A DNA stretch of 64,000 nucleotides from [Pseudomonas] carboxydohydrogena (GCF_029030725.1 NZ_CP113162.1:1734501-1798500), one strand, 5' to 3'; counted from the stretch's first letter, positions 1 through 7,876 are shown. A program made the numbers and translations. Notes: generated from the sequence alone by a model not told the origin.

Positions 1-170
1 TCGGCACGCGCAAGGAATTGATCGAGGGAGCGGATGCGCTGTTCGCCGCCGTGATCGACGGCACGCTGCATGTGCCGATCAACCGCGCCTATGCGCTCAA
101 GGATGCTGCCAAGGCGCATATCGATCTTGAGAGCCGGGTCACGACCGGCGCGTCGGTGCTCAAACCGTAA
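1..170 (+). CDS. Quinone oxidoreductase / zinc-type alcohol dehydrogenase family, C-terminal end (partial)
   Basis: The reading frame is open from the window edge (first full codon at 3) to a TAA at 168-170, giving about 56 residues. The peptide reads like the last part of a medium-chain NAD(P)H:quinone oxidoreductase: a stretch predicted to close the catalytic domain (LHVPINRAYAL), then the common ending in which the protein is said to dominate or add substrate-specific residues (KDAAKAHIDLES) and a short tail (TTGASVLKP). The nucleotide-binding core lies outside the window, so cofactor and substrate cannot be judged. The gene faces rimO, and a palindromic repeat separates the two stops. Confidence 0.75.
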   Translation, partial: GTRKELIEGADALFAAVIDGTLHVPINRAYALKDAAKAHIDLESRVTTGASVLKP

Positions 171-174
171 ATTT

Positions 175-255
175 GTCATTGCGAGGAGCGTCAGCGACGA
201 AGCAATCCAGCTTTTGTCTTGTGGCGCTGGATTGCTTCGCTTCGCTCGCAATGAC
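175..255. repeat. Dispersed palindromic (REP-like) repeat between convergent genes
   Basis: The left arm at 175-210 (GTCATTGCGAGGAGCG and on) and the right arm at 227-255 (ending TCGCTCGCAATGAC) are near-complete inverted repeats around a 16-nt centre. The core words CATTGCGAG and AAGCAATCCAG recur widely in Bradyrhizobiaceae genomes as an intergenic palindrome (recalled, not searched). Lying between the stop of the oxidoreductase gene and the stop of rimO, it could act as a two-way terminator or mRNA-end stabiliser. No second copy was spotted in the window. Confidence 0.75.
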
Positions 256-258
256 GAT

Positions 259-1581
259 TTAAAACCCCACAACGCTGCCGTGCAGGTCGTATTCGTCCGC
301 GCGTTCGATCTTCGCGGTAACGATGTCGCCGACCTTCAGCGGACGGCGGCTCGCGACATAGACCGAACCGTCGATCTGCGGCGCGTCGGCCTTAGAGCGG
401 CCCTTTGCGACGCTTGGCCCGATCTCGTCGATGATGATTTGCTGGCGGGTGCCGACCTTGCGCTTCAAGCGACGCGCGGAAATCTTCTGCTGGCGCGCCA
501 TCAGCGCGTTCCAGCGCACGGTCTTGATCTCGTCAGGCACGGGCTTGTCGAGTGTGTTCGAGGTGGCGCCCGCGACGGGCTCGTATTTGAAGCAGCCGAG
601 GCGGTCGATCTGCGCCTCGTCGAGCCAGTCGAGCAGATCCTGGAATTCGGATTCGGTCTCGCCCGGAAAGCCGACGATGAAGGTCGAGCGCAGCGTGAGG
701 TCGGGGCATTGCTCGCGCCATTTGTGGATGCGCGCAAGCGTCTTGTCCTGCGCGGCCGGACGGCGCATGCGCTTGAGCACTTCGGTGTTGGCGTGCTGGA
801 ACGGAATGTCGAGATAGGGAAGGATGTTGCCGCCCATCAGCGGAATGACATCGTCGACATGCGGGTAGGGGTAGACATATTGCAGCCGCACCCATGCGCC
901 GAGTTCGCCAAGCTCACGCGCAAGATCGAGGAATTTGGCGCGGACCTCGCGGTCTTTCCATGGACTCGACTCATATTTGATGTCGATGCCGTAAGCCGAG
1001 GTGTCCTGCGAGACGACCAGCAATTCCTTGACACCGGCCGCGACGAGCTTCTCTGCCTCACGTAGCACGTCGCTCGCCGGACGCGAGACAAGATCGCCGC
1101 GCAGCTTCGGGATGATGCAGAAGGTGCAGCGGTTGTTGCAGCCCTCTGAAATCTTCAGATAGGCATAGTGCCGTGGCGTCAGCTTGATGCCCTGCGGCGG
1201 CACGAGATCGAGATGCGGATTGTGCATCGGCGGCAAGGCACGATGCACGGCATCCAGCACGCTTTCATATTGCTGCGGGCCGGTGATCGACAGGACGTTC
1301 GGATATTCCTTTTCGATCTGCTCGGGCTCGGCGCCCATGCAGCCGGTGACGATGACCTTGCCGTTTTCCGCCATGGCCTCGCCGATCGCGCCGAGCGATT
1401 CCTGCTTGGCGCTGTCGAGAAACCCGCAGGTGTTGACGATGACGATGTCCGCGCCGTCGTGCTTGCGGGCAAGCTCATATCCCTCCGCGCGCAGGCGGGT
1501 GATGATGCGCTCGGAATCCACCAGTGCCTTGGGGCATCCCAGGGAGACGAAGCTGATTTTGGGCGCGCTGGCCGTGGTCAT
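259..1581 (-). CDS. rimO: Ribosomal protein S12 methylthiotransferase RimO
   Basis: RimO is a radical-SAM enzyme that adds a methylthio group to the conserved aspartate of ribosomal protein S12. The 440-residue product has the three expected parts. The N-terminal MTTase domain begins with [12 protein letters not shown], with further cysteines in NTCGF and GCMGAE that bind the auxiliary [4Fe-4S] cluster. The radical-SAM core has the CxxxCxxC motif in [10 protein letters not shown]-terminal TRAM domain follows. The words [11 protein letters not shown] and the overall length separate it from the tRNA enzyme MiaB. The ATG at 1581 has no clear Shine-Dalgarno and sits against an inverted repeat. 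Confidence 0.96.
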   Translation of the reverse strand: MTTASAPKISFVSLGCPKALVDSERIITRLRAEGYELARKHDGADIVIVNTCGFLDSAKQESLGAIGEAMAENGKVIVTGCMGAEPEQIEKEYPNVLSITGPQQYESVLDAVHRALPPMHNPHLDLVPPQGIKLTPRHYAYLKISEGCNNRCTFCIIPKLRGDLVSRPASDVLREAEKLVAAGVKELLVVSQDTSAYGIDIKYESSPWKDREVRAKFLDLARELGELGAWVRLQYVYPYPHVDDVIPLMGGNILPYLDIPFQHANTEVLKRMRRPAAQDKTLARIHKWREQCPDLTLRSTFIVGFPGETESEFQDLLDWLDEAQIDRLGCFKYEPVAGATSNTLDKPVPDEIKTVRWNALMARQQKISARRLKRKVGTRQQIIIDEIGPSVAKGRSKADAPQIDGSVYVASRRPLKVGDIVTAKIERADEYDLHGSVVGF

Positions 1582-1621
1582 GATCAGGGGGTCCGTTGAA
1601 AGCGGATGGCTATCCCTGATC
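1582..1621. repeat. Inverted repeat abutting the rimO start codon
   Basis: GATCAGGG (1582-1589) and CCCTGATC (1614-1621) are perfect 8-bp arms 24 bp apart. The first arm directly adjoins the rimO ATG, so in the rimO mRNA it would pair the last eight leader bases with upstream sequence. It could be an operator or a leader hairpin. The function is unknown. Confidence 0.45.
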
Positions 1622-1698
1622 GTGGGTCATTTCAAGGCACTATCTCCCTACGAAATAGGCATTTTCCGTGTTTTCGGCCCTCTGCTCCGGAAGTGCCG

Positions 1699-1715
1699 TG
1701 CCCAAAGCATGGGCG
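1699..1715. promoter_or_regulatory. Possible NtrC binding site (degenerate)
   Basis: TGCCCAAAGCATGGGCG is a 17-bp imperfect dyad that keeps the outer TGC and GC positions and the 17-bp length of NtrC sites (consensus near TGCACCA-N3-TGGTGCA). Its centre is about 140 bp upstream of the start site expected from the sigma-54 promoter, a normal enhancer distance. The match is partial, so this is a candidate only. Confidence 0.3.
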
Positions 1716-1819
1716 AATGCTTCGACATCGTGCATCTCCAAACGTCAGACGGGCATCAGCATGCGCCCTTGACCAATTCGACGCCCACAATTTCGCGATC
1801 TGCGCCGCTTTGAAGCATT

Positions 1820-1835
1820 TGGCACGGTGATTGCT
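1820..1835 (+). promoter_or_regulatory. Sigma-54 (RpoN) -24/-12 promoter
   Basis: TGGCACGGTGATTGCT matches the consensus TGGCACG-N4-TTGCW at every fixed base, with GG (1821-1822) and GC (1833-1834) at the required 10-bp spacing. Transcription would begin near 1846 and read into the formate/nitrite-family channel gene. Placement before a nitrate-assimilation locus fits NtrC control. Confidence 0.85.
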
Positions 1836-1941
1836 CTGCAAGGGGTGGGTCAATCGAGACCTGTCAGCGAGCCGATGCCGTTCGGTTGAGGCTTGCTGCT
1901 GGGCCGCGCCGGTTCCAGCGATGAACCACAGAGGAGCTTCG

Positions 1942-2763
1942 ATGTCTTATCTCGCACCTTCGGAATTCGTCACCAAGATGGTGGACGCAGGGGAATCCAA
2001 AATCTTCATGTCGACACGGGATACCTTGATCCGTGCCTACATGGCGGGGGCCATTCTCGCACTTGCTGCGTGGTTCGCGGTGACGATCAACGTCAATACC
2101 GGACAGCCGCTGGCCGGCGCCATCCTGTTTCCGGTCGGTTTCTGTATGCTTTATCTGCTCGGCTTCGACCTGCTGACAGGCGTGTTCGTGCTGGCGCCGC
2201 TGGCGTGGCTCAACAAGCGGCCGGGCTGTACGCTCGGCGGAGTGCTGCGAAACTGGGGTCTGGTGTTCGCCGGAAACTTCGCGGGCGCTGTGACGGTCGC
2301 CTTCATGATGGCGTTCGTGACGACGTACGGTTTCACGCAGGCGCCCGATAAGGTGGGAGCCGTGATCGGGAATGTCGGCGAGGCGCGCACACTCGGCTAT
2401 GCATCGCATGGTGCGATGGGCATGATCACGCTGTTCATGCGTGGCATGCTCTGCAACTGGATGGTGTCGACCGGCGTGGTGGGCGCGATGGTCTCGACGA
2501 CCGTCAGCGGCAAGGTGATCGCGATGTGGATGCCGATCATGCTGTTCTTCTACATGGTGTTCGAGCACTCGGTCGTGAACATGTTCCTGTTTCCGGCGGG
2601 CCTGATGCTGCATGCGCCGTTCTCGGTGATGGATTATCTGATCTGGAACGAGATCCCGACAGCACTCGGCAATCTCGTGGGTGGCTTGTCCTTCACTGGC
2701 CTGACGCTGTATGCGACCCACGTGAAGACTGCGCCGAAGCGTGAGCTTCGCGCCGTCGCCTGA
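1942..2763 (+). CDS. Formate/nitrite transporter (FNT) family channel, probable nitrite channel
   Basis: The 273-residue inner-membrane protein has about six hydrophobic helices and FNT landmarks: a GFDLLTG segment in place of the classic GxELFTGN, and FEHSVVNMF carrying the central-pore histidine. FNT proteins form pentamers that pass formate, nitrite or similar monovalent anions. Position at the head of a nitrate-assimilation locus favours a NirC-like nitrite role. I chose the ATG at 1942 because GAGGAG lies just upstream; a longer frame open from 1831 overlaps the sigma-54 promoter and cannot be the true start. A strong hairpin follows the stop. Confidence 0.88.
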   Translation: MSYLAPSEFVTKMVDAGESKIFMSTRDTLIRAYMAGAILALAAWFAVTINVNTGQPLAGAILFPVGFCMLYLLGFDLLTGVFVLAPLAWLNKRPGCTLGGVLRNWGLVFAGNFAGAVTVAFMMAFVTTYGFTQAPDKVGAVIGNVGEARTLGYASHGAMGMITLFMRGMLCNWMVSTGVVGAMVSTTVSGKVIAMWMPIMLFFYMVFEHSVVNMFLFPAGLMLHAPFSVMDYLIWNEIPTALGNLVGGLSFTGLTLYATHVKTAPKRELRAVA

Positions 2764-2774
2764 TCGCGATGAAG

Positions 2775-2808
2775 GAAAGAGCCTCCCTTTTTCAGGGGAG
2801 GCTCTTTC
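2775..2808 (+). terminator. Hairpin terminator or processing site after the FNT gene
   Basis: GAAAGAGCCTCCC (2775-2787) and GGGAGGCTCTTTC (2796-2808) are perfect 13-bp arms around an 8-nt loop. There is no T run after the stem, so it may attenuate, stabilise the upstream message or terminate with Rho. It ends 16 bp before the start of the kinase/phosphatase gene. Confidence 0.65.
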
Positions 2809-2824
2809 GGTTATGATAACGCCC

Positions 2825-4552
2825 ATGTCGATCCTCAGCCTGTCCATCGGTCAGTATTCCGACAAGGGGCGCAAGGATTCCAATCAGGATTTTCACGGCG
2901 TCCTGATTCCGGACGAGCCGCTGCTGTCGATGAAGGGCATCTCCGCCGTTATAGCGGACGGGATCAGCAGCAGCGATGTCAGCCGGATCGCCAGTGAATC
3001 CGCCGTCAAAAGTTTCCTGACCGACTATTACTGCACGTCCGAGACATGGTCGGTGAAGACATCGGCGCGGCGGGTGATCGCCGCAACGAATTCATGGCTT
3101 CATGCGCAGACGCGGCGAGGGCTGCACCCCTACGACAGCGACAAGGGATATGTCTGCACGTTCAGTGCGATTGTTTTCAAATCGACCACCGCGCATCTTT
3201 TTCATATCGGCGATTGCCGGATCTATCGGATTGCGGGAGCCGCGCTCGAACAACTGACCGAGGATCATCGCGTCGTTCTGTCGTCGGTCGAGAGTTATCT
3301 TGGGCGCGCCCTCGGCGTGAATCCGCAGATCGAGATCGACTACCGTGCCGTCCCGCTTACGCCCGGCGATGTCTTTGTTCTGGCGACGGACGGCATTTAT
3401 GAATGCGTACCTCCGCGCATGATCGTTGAAATGATAGCGGCCAATAAGGGCGATCTCGATGCGGCAGCTCGCATCATAGGCCAGACGGCGCTCGATCGCG
3501 GCAGCGACGATAATCTGACGATCCAGATTATTCGGGTCGATCGGTTGCCTGAACCGCAGGCCGATGAATTGCTTCACGTCTCGGATCTGCCGTTGCCGCC
3601 GTTATTGCAGGCAAGAGCGGAGTTCGACGGCTATCGCATTATTCGCGAAATCCATGCCAGCGCCCGCAGTCACATCTATCTCGCGACAGATATGACGACG
3701 GATCGCCTCGTCGCTCTCAAAACGCCATCCATCGATCTTGGCGAGAATCCGGCCTATCGCAGGCGTTTCGCGATGGAGGGGTGGATCGCGCGGCGGATCG
3801 ACAGCCCATATGTGCTGAAACCGGAGGCGCAAACGCGGCCCCGAAACTATCTTTATGTCGTGATGGAATTTGTCGAGGGGAAGAGTCTTTCGCAATGGAT
3901 GATCGACAACCCGCGGCCCGATCTTGAAACCGTCCGCAAGATCGTCGAGCAGATCGCCAAGGGCCTCGGCGCTTTCCATCAGAAGGAAATGCTGCATCAG
4001 GATCTGCGGCCTGACAACATCATGATCGATGCCACCGGCACGGTCAGGATCATCGATTTCGGTTCAACCCGCGTCGCTGGCGTTGCCGAAACGATGCCCG
4101 AACTGGATGGTGAAATCCTTGGAACGGTCCAATACACCGCACCCGAATATTTTCTCGGCGCGGCAGGCTCGCCGCAGTCCGATCTCTATTCTCTGGGTGT
4201 GATCGCCTATCAGATGCTGACGGGACATTTGCCGTTCGGCCCGGCGGCGGGACGGGCGCGGACCCGCGCCTTGCAGCGTAAACTCAGATACCGATCTGCG
4301 GTCAATCAGGAGCGTGGCATTCCGCTGTGGGTCGATGGCGCGCTGCGAAAGGCCGTCCAGTCCGATCCGGCGGCCCGATATGACGCTCTGTCGGCTTTTG
4401 TGTTCGACCTTCGCCACCCCAACCCCGCTTTCCGCGAAGCATCTGCCACGCCGTTGCTGGAGCGAAATCCGGTCCTGCTCTGGCAGAGCGTGTCGGTGCT
4501 TCTGGCGATCGCCGTCGTGACGCTTCTGGCCATGCTGCATGCGACTCGCTGA
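2825..4552 (+). CDS. PP2C-type phosphatase / Ser-Thr protein kinase fusion with C-terminal membrane anchor
   Basis: The 575-residue protein joins two opposing activities. Residues 1 to about 245 form a PP2C phosphatase, with ADGISSSD, GDCRIYRI, ATDGIYE and GSDDNLT supplying the metal-binding aspartates. Residues about 265-530 form a Hanks-type kinase with VALK (Lys299), a catalytic loop HQDLRPDN (Asp393, Gln in place of the usual Arg of HRD), DFG (Asp411) and APE. The glycine-rich loop is replaced by HASARSHIYLA. A single hydrophobic helix (about 545-570) anchors it. The ATG at 2825 starts directly on the PP2C fold. A homologous kinase gene sits in the Pseudomonas aeruginosa nitrate-assimilation cluster, so the link recurs. 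Substrate unknown. Confidence 0.9.
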   Translation: MSILSLSIGQYSDKGRKDSNQDFHGVLIPDEPLLSMKGISAVIADGISSSDVSRIASESAVKSFLTDYYCTSETWSVKTSARRVIAATNSWLHAQTRRGLHPYDSDKGYVCTFSAIVFKSTTAHLFHIGDCRIYRIAGAALEQLTEDHRVVLSSVESYLGRALGVNPQIEIDYRAVPLTPGDVFVLATDGIYECVPPRMIVEMIAANKGDLDAAARIIGQTALDRGSDDNLTIQIIRVDRLPEPQADELLHVSDLPLPPLLQARAEFDGYRIIREIHASARSHIYLATDMTTDRLVALKTPSIDLGENPAYRRRFAMEGWIARRIDSPYVLKPEAQTRPRNYLYVVMEFVEGKSLSQWMIDNPRPDLETVRKIVEQIAKGLGAFHQKEMLHQDLRPDNIMIDATGTVRIIDFGSTRVAGVAETMPELDGEILGTVQYTAPEYFLGAAGSPQSDLYSLGVIAYQMLTGHLPFGPAAGRARTRALQRKLRYRSAVNQERGIPLWVDGALRKAVQSDPAARYDALSAFVFDLRHPNPAFREASATPLLERNPVLLWQSVSVLLAIAVVTLLAMLHATR

Positions 4553-4605
4553 ACGTTTGTGCAGTGCGCAAATTGTGAGCAGTTCCGTTGAAATGATGAG
4601 CAGCG

Positions 4606-4628
4606 GTGCGTTTTCCAGGAAATCGCAC
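4606..4628. promoter_or_regulatory. 23-bp near-perfect palindrome upstream of nrtA (possible operator)
   Basis: Arms GTGCGTTTTCC (4606-4616) and GGAAATCGCAC (4618-4628) flank one central base, with one mismatch in eleven. The one-base centre is poor for an RNA hairpin and typical of a dimer-binding DNA site. It lies 156 bp before the nrtA start and 54 bp after the kinase stop. GGTGC words occur at 4605 and 4629, reminiscent of NtrC half-sites. Confidence 0.45.
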
Positions 4629-4688
4629 GGTGCATCTAAAATCGAATTAAAATGTTGAAATATAAAGATAATTTATCATGCCAGTGAT

Positions 4689-4704
4689 TGGCATGGAAGT
4701 TGAT
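4689..4704 (+). promoter_or_regulatory. Degenerate sigma-54-like promoter upstream of nrtA
   Basis: TGGCATGGAAGTTGAT agrees with the -24 element (TGGCA-G) and with TTG of the -12 element at correct spacing, but has GA where GC is nearly invariant. An AT-rich stretch (4639-4678), the kind of sequence IHF bends, lies just upstream. If active, transcription would start near 4715, about 70 nt before nrtA. Confidence 0.3.
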
Positions 4705-4783
4705 TATTGGAGGTGGTCAGGAACGGCCGGGCCTCCCATCCAGTGTCGATGCCTGACGCAGAGCGATTTCAGAAGGCAGCGAC

Positions 4784-6100
4784 ATGAGCAAATCCAGCAC
4801 TTACGTCACCGGAAAATCCACCAGCCGCCGTGCGGTCCTGAAAGCAGGTGCAGGGGTGGCGGCGCTCATGGCGGCGGTCCGCCTGAATTTTCCAGGCGGC
4901 GCATTCGCCCAGACGGCCGGTCCGGAGACGGCCAAGGCCAGACTCGGCTTCATCGCGCTGACGGATGCCGCACCGCTGTTCGTCGCCAAGGAAAAAGGTT
5001 TCTTCGCCAAGCATGGAATGCCGGACGTCACGGTTGAGAAGCAGGCCTCATGGGGCACCACCCGCGACAATCTCGTGCTCGGCTCCGAAGGCAACGGCAT
5101 CGACGGCGCGCATATCCTGACGCCGATGCCGTACCAGATATCGGCCGGAACGGTGACGCAGAACAACGTGCCGACGCCGATGCACATTCTCGCGCGGCTC
5201 GATCTGAACTGTCAGGGTATTTCGGTCGCCAATGAATATGCCGATCTGAAAGTCGGGCTCGATGCGAAGCCGCTGGCGGCGGCGTTCGAGAAGAAGAGGG
5301 CTGCCGGCAAGTCGATCAAGGCGGCGATGACCTTCCCCGGCGGCACGCACGATCTGTGGATCCGCTACTGGATGGCTGCGGGCGGTATCGATCCCGACAA
5401 GGACGTCGAGACCATCGTGGTGCCGCCGCCCCAGATGGTGGCGAACATGAAGGTCGGCACCATGGATTGCCTGTGTGTCGGCGAACCGTGGAACGAGCAG
5501 TTGATCCACCAGAAGGCCGGATACTCGGCGCTGACGACGGGCGAGATCTGGAAGGATCATCCGGAGAAGGTTCTCGGCATGCGCGCGGCGTGGGTTGAGA
5601 AGAACCCGCGTGCCGCCAAGGCGCTTCTGATGGCGGTGATGGAAGCACTGCAGTGGTGCGACAAGGATTCCAACAAGGATGAATTGGCTACGATCAGCGC
5701 CAAGCGCCAGTGGATGAATGTGCCTGTCGGCGACATCGATGAGCGGATCAAGGGCAATTTCGATTACGGCACCGGCCGCGTGGAGAAGAACAGCCCACTC
5801 TTGATGAAGTTCTGGCGCGATCACGCCTCGTATCCGTTCCAGAGCCACGATCTCTGGTTTCTGACCGAGAATATCCGCTGGGGCAAAATTCCGGCGAACA
5901 CGGACACCAAGGCGCTGATCGCGAAGGTGAACCGTGAGGATATCTGGCGGGACGCGGCGAAGACTCTCGGCGTAGCGGCAGCCGACATTCCGGCATCGAC
6001 CTCGCGCGGCAAGGAAACGTTCTTCGACGGCAAGGTTTTCGATCCTGAAAATCCGGCTGCGTATTTGAAGTCGCTGACCATCAAGCGCGTGGATGCGTGA
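4784..6100 (+). CDS. nrtA: Nitrate ABC transporter substrate-binding protein (NrtA/CmpA family)
   Basis: The 438-residue protein is the periplasmic receptor of a NrtABC system. It starts with a twin-arginine-type signal (TSRRAVLKAGAGVAAL then a hydrophobic run ending near AFAQ), so export of the folded protein by Tat is likely. The mature part has NrtA/CmpA family features such as LGFIALTDAAPLFVAKEKGFF and WGTTRDNLVLG. NrtA and bicarbonate-binding CmpA are hard to tell apart by eye; nitrate is inferred from the neighbouring nitrite and nitrate reductase genes. GAAGG lies upstream of the ATG. It heads the tightly packed run through nasA. Confidence 0.92.
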   Translation: MSKSSTYVTGKSTSRRAVLKAGAGVAALMAAVRLNFPGGAFAQTAGPETAKARLGFIALTDAAPLFVAKEKGFFAKHGMPDVTVEKQASWGTTRDNLVLGSEGNGIDGAHILTPMPYQISAGTVTQNNVPTPMHILARLDLNCQGISVANEYADLKVGLDAKPLAAAFEKKRAAGKSIKAAMTFPGGTHDLWIRYWMAAGGIDPDKDVETIVVPPPQMVANMKVGTMDCLCVGEPWNEQLIHQKAGYSALTTGEIWKDHPEKVLGMRAAWVEKNPRAAKALLMAVMEALQWCDKDSNKDELATISAKRQWMNVPVGDIDERIKGNFDYGTGRVEKNSPLLMKFWRDHASYPFQSHDLWFLTENIRWGKIPANTDTKALIAKVNREDIWRDAAKTLGVAAADIPASTSRGKETFFDGKVFDPENPAAYLKSLTIKRVDA

Positions 6101-6158
6101 TGTCAACGGGCCGCCCGTGCGCGGACGGCCCATCGAATGATCCGGGAGACGACACGTA

Positions 6159-7058
6159 ATGAACATGCCTGCGGTTAAATCTGAAGTTGCGGTGAAGGTC
6201 TCCGAACCTTCTGAGTCAGCGCCCGTATTCAAAATGGAGATCAAGCGTCGGCCAAGGAGCGACAAGGCATGGAAGCTGGCGCAGTCCGCAGCGGCGCGCA
6301 TTGTGCCGCCTCTCATCGTTGTTGCGCTATTTCTCGTGGTCTGGGAATTGCTGTGCAGCAACGCAGGTGCGACGCTGCCGCCGCCGCTGAAGGTGTTCAG
6401 GGATACCAAGGATCTGATCTTCGATCCGTTCTTCGACAATGGCGGCATCGATAAAGGTTTGTTCTGGCATCTGTCGGCCAGCCTGCAGCGGGTCGCGCTG
6501 GGTTATTCATTGGCGGCAATTGTCGGCATCGCGCTCGGAACGCTCATCGGCCAGTCGGTCTGGGCGATGCGCGGTCTCGATCCGATCTTCCAGGTGTTGC
6601 GGACGATTCCACCGCTGGCCTGGTTGCCTCTGGCGCTCGCCGCGTTTCGCGACGGTCAGCCGTCGGCGATCTTCGTGATCTTCATCACCTCGATCTGGCC
6701 GATCATCATCAACACCGCTGTCGGTATCCGCAACATCCCGCAGGATTACCGCAACGTCGCAGCCGTGGTGCGGCTCAATCCGTTCGAGTTTTTCTGGAAG
6801 ATCATGATCCCGTCGGCCGCGCCCTACATCTTCACCGGCCTACGCATCGGCATCGGCCTGTCGTGGCTCGCGATTATTGCCGCTGAAATGCTGATCGGGG
6901 GTGTCGGGATCGGCTTTTTTATCTGGGATGCGTGGAATTCCTCGCACATCAGCGAAATTATTCTCGCGCTGATTTACGTCGGAATCGTCGGCTTCATCCT
7001 CGATCGCGCGATTGCGATGATCGGTGCCTTTTTCACGCGCGGCACATCAGTGTCTTAA
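6159..7058 (+). CDS. nrtB: Nitrate ABC transporter permease
   Basis: The 299-residue inner-membrane permease has a cytoplasmic N-terminal stretch of about 45 residues, then roughly six membrane helices and the binding-protein-dependent transport fold. The EAA-like loop reads VAAVVRLNPFEFFWKIMIPSAAPYIFTGLR, here split as the AVVRLNPFEF and MIPSAAPYIF parts, which docks on the ATPase. It closely resembles NrtB/TauC/SsuC-type permeases. It follows nrtA by 58 bp, with GGGAG upstream of its ATG, and precedes nrtC by 10 bp. Two copies probably pair with two NrtC subunits in the membrane. Confidence 0.92.
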   Translation: MNMPAVKSEVAVKVSEPSESAPVFKMEIKRRPRSDKAWKLAQSAAARIVPPLIVVALFLVVWELLCSNAGATLPPPLKVFRDTKDLIFDPFFDNGGIDKGLFWHLSASLQRVALGYSLAAIVGIALGTLIGQSVWAMRGLDPIFQVLRTIPPLAWLPLALAAFRDGQPSAIFVIFITSIWPIIINTAVGIRNIPQDYRNVAAVVRLNPFEFFWKIMIPSAAPYIFTGLRIGIGLSWLAIIAAEMLIGGVGIGFFIWDAWNSSHISEIILALIYVGIVGFILDRAIAMIGAFFTRGTSVS

Positions 7059-7068
7059 GGAGATCGCG

Positions 7069-7863
7069 ATGCAGGATTATCTGAAGCTCGATCACATGGA
7101 CAAGGTCTTCACCCGTGGCTCTGCCTCGACGGAGGTGCTCAAGGACATCAATCTCACGATCGCTCGCGGCGAATATGTCTCTATCATCGGCCATTCCGGC
7201 TGCGGCAAGTCCACGCTGCTTAACATCGTGGCCGGGCTGACCGGCGCGACGCAGGGCGGCGTGTTGCTCGAGGGGCGTGAAGTGAATGCGCCAGGGCCGG
7301 ATCGCGCCGTGGTGTTTCAGAACCACAGCCTGCTTCCGTGGCTGACGGTTTACGACAATGTGCGGCTTGGCGTGGACAAGGTGTTCGGCCGGACCAAGAC
7401 CCGTGTCGAACGCGACGAATGGGTGATGCATAATCTCAACCTTGTGCAGATGGCCCATGCCAAGGACAAACGCCCGTCTGAAATATCGGGTGGCATGAAG
7501 CAGCGCGTCGGCATTGCCCGTGCGCTGGCGATGGAGCCGAAGGTTCTGCTTCTGGATGAGCCGTTCGGTGCGCTCGACGCGCTGACGCGCGCTCATCTGC
7601 AGGATACCGTGATGGCCCTGCACCAGAAGCTCGACAACACGGTGATGATGATCACCCACGATGTCGATGAGGCCGTTCTGCTGTCCGATCGCATTGTGAT
7701 GATGACGAATGGTCCGAGCGCGCGCATCGGTGAGGTTCTGGACGTGCCGCTGCCGCATCCGCGCAAGCGGCTCGAGCTGGCGGCCAGCCCGGTCTACCTC
7801 AAGTGCCGGCAGCGCGTGCTTGAATTCCTGTACGAGCGTCATCGCTTCGTCGAGGCGGCGTGA
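7069..7863 (+). CDS. nrtC: Nitrate ABC transporter ATP-binding protein
   Basis: This 264-residue ATPase powers the nitrate importer. Visible motifs are Walker A GHSGCGKST, a Q-loop in VFQNHSLLPW, the signature as SGGMKQRVGIARAL, Walker B VLLLDEPFGALD and the switch histidine in MITHDVDEA. Signature and length match NrtD/TauB-type subunits. It lacks the extra C-terminal substrate-binding domain of cyanobacterial NrtC, so direct nitrate feedback on the ATPase is not expected. I took the ATG at 7069 because AAGGAG lies 6 bp upstream; the frame is open from 7024 but that start lies inside nrtB. Confidence 0.93.
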   Translation: MQDYLKLDHMDKVFTRGSASTEVLKDINLTIARGEYVSIIGHSGCGKSTLLNIVAGLTGATQGGVLLEGREVNAPGPDRAVVFQNHSLLPWLTVYDNVRLGVDKVFGRTKTRVERDEWVMHNLNLVQMAHAKDKRPSEISGGMKQRVGIARALAMEPKVLLLDEPFGALDALTRAHLQDTVMALHQKLDNTVMMITHDVDEAVLLSDRIVMMTNGPSARIGEVLDVPLPHPRKRLELAASPVYLKCRQRVLEFLYERHRFVEAA

Positions 7864-7876
7864 GGAGGGGCGCAGC

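Larger units (their letters stand above)
1582..1941. other. Intergenic region between rimO and the nitrite-channel gene
   Basis: This 360-bp region separates divergent genes. It holds an inverted repeat touching the rimO start (1582-1621), a possible NtrC site (1699-1715), a sigma-54 promoter (1820-1835) and a leader of about 95 nt to the start at 1942. The leader can fold into a hairpin with arms AGCGAGCC and GGCTTGCT. Short open frames here show no coding character and are not called. Confidence 0.6.

Noticed and set aside
1606-1830. Short plus-strand frames in the rimO-FNT gap
   Set aside because: They run into the sigma-54 promoter, lack ribosome-binding sites and have no coding character.
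4784-7863. Bicarbonate (CmpABC) rather than nitrate transporter
   Set aside because: The families are close, but nitrite and nitrate reductase genes follow directly in the operon and no carboxysome or carbon-fixation gene is near.
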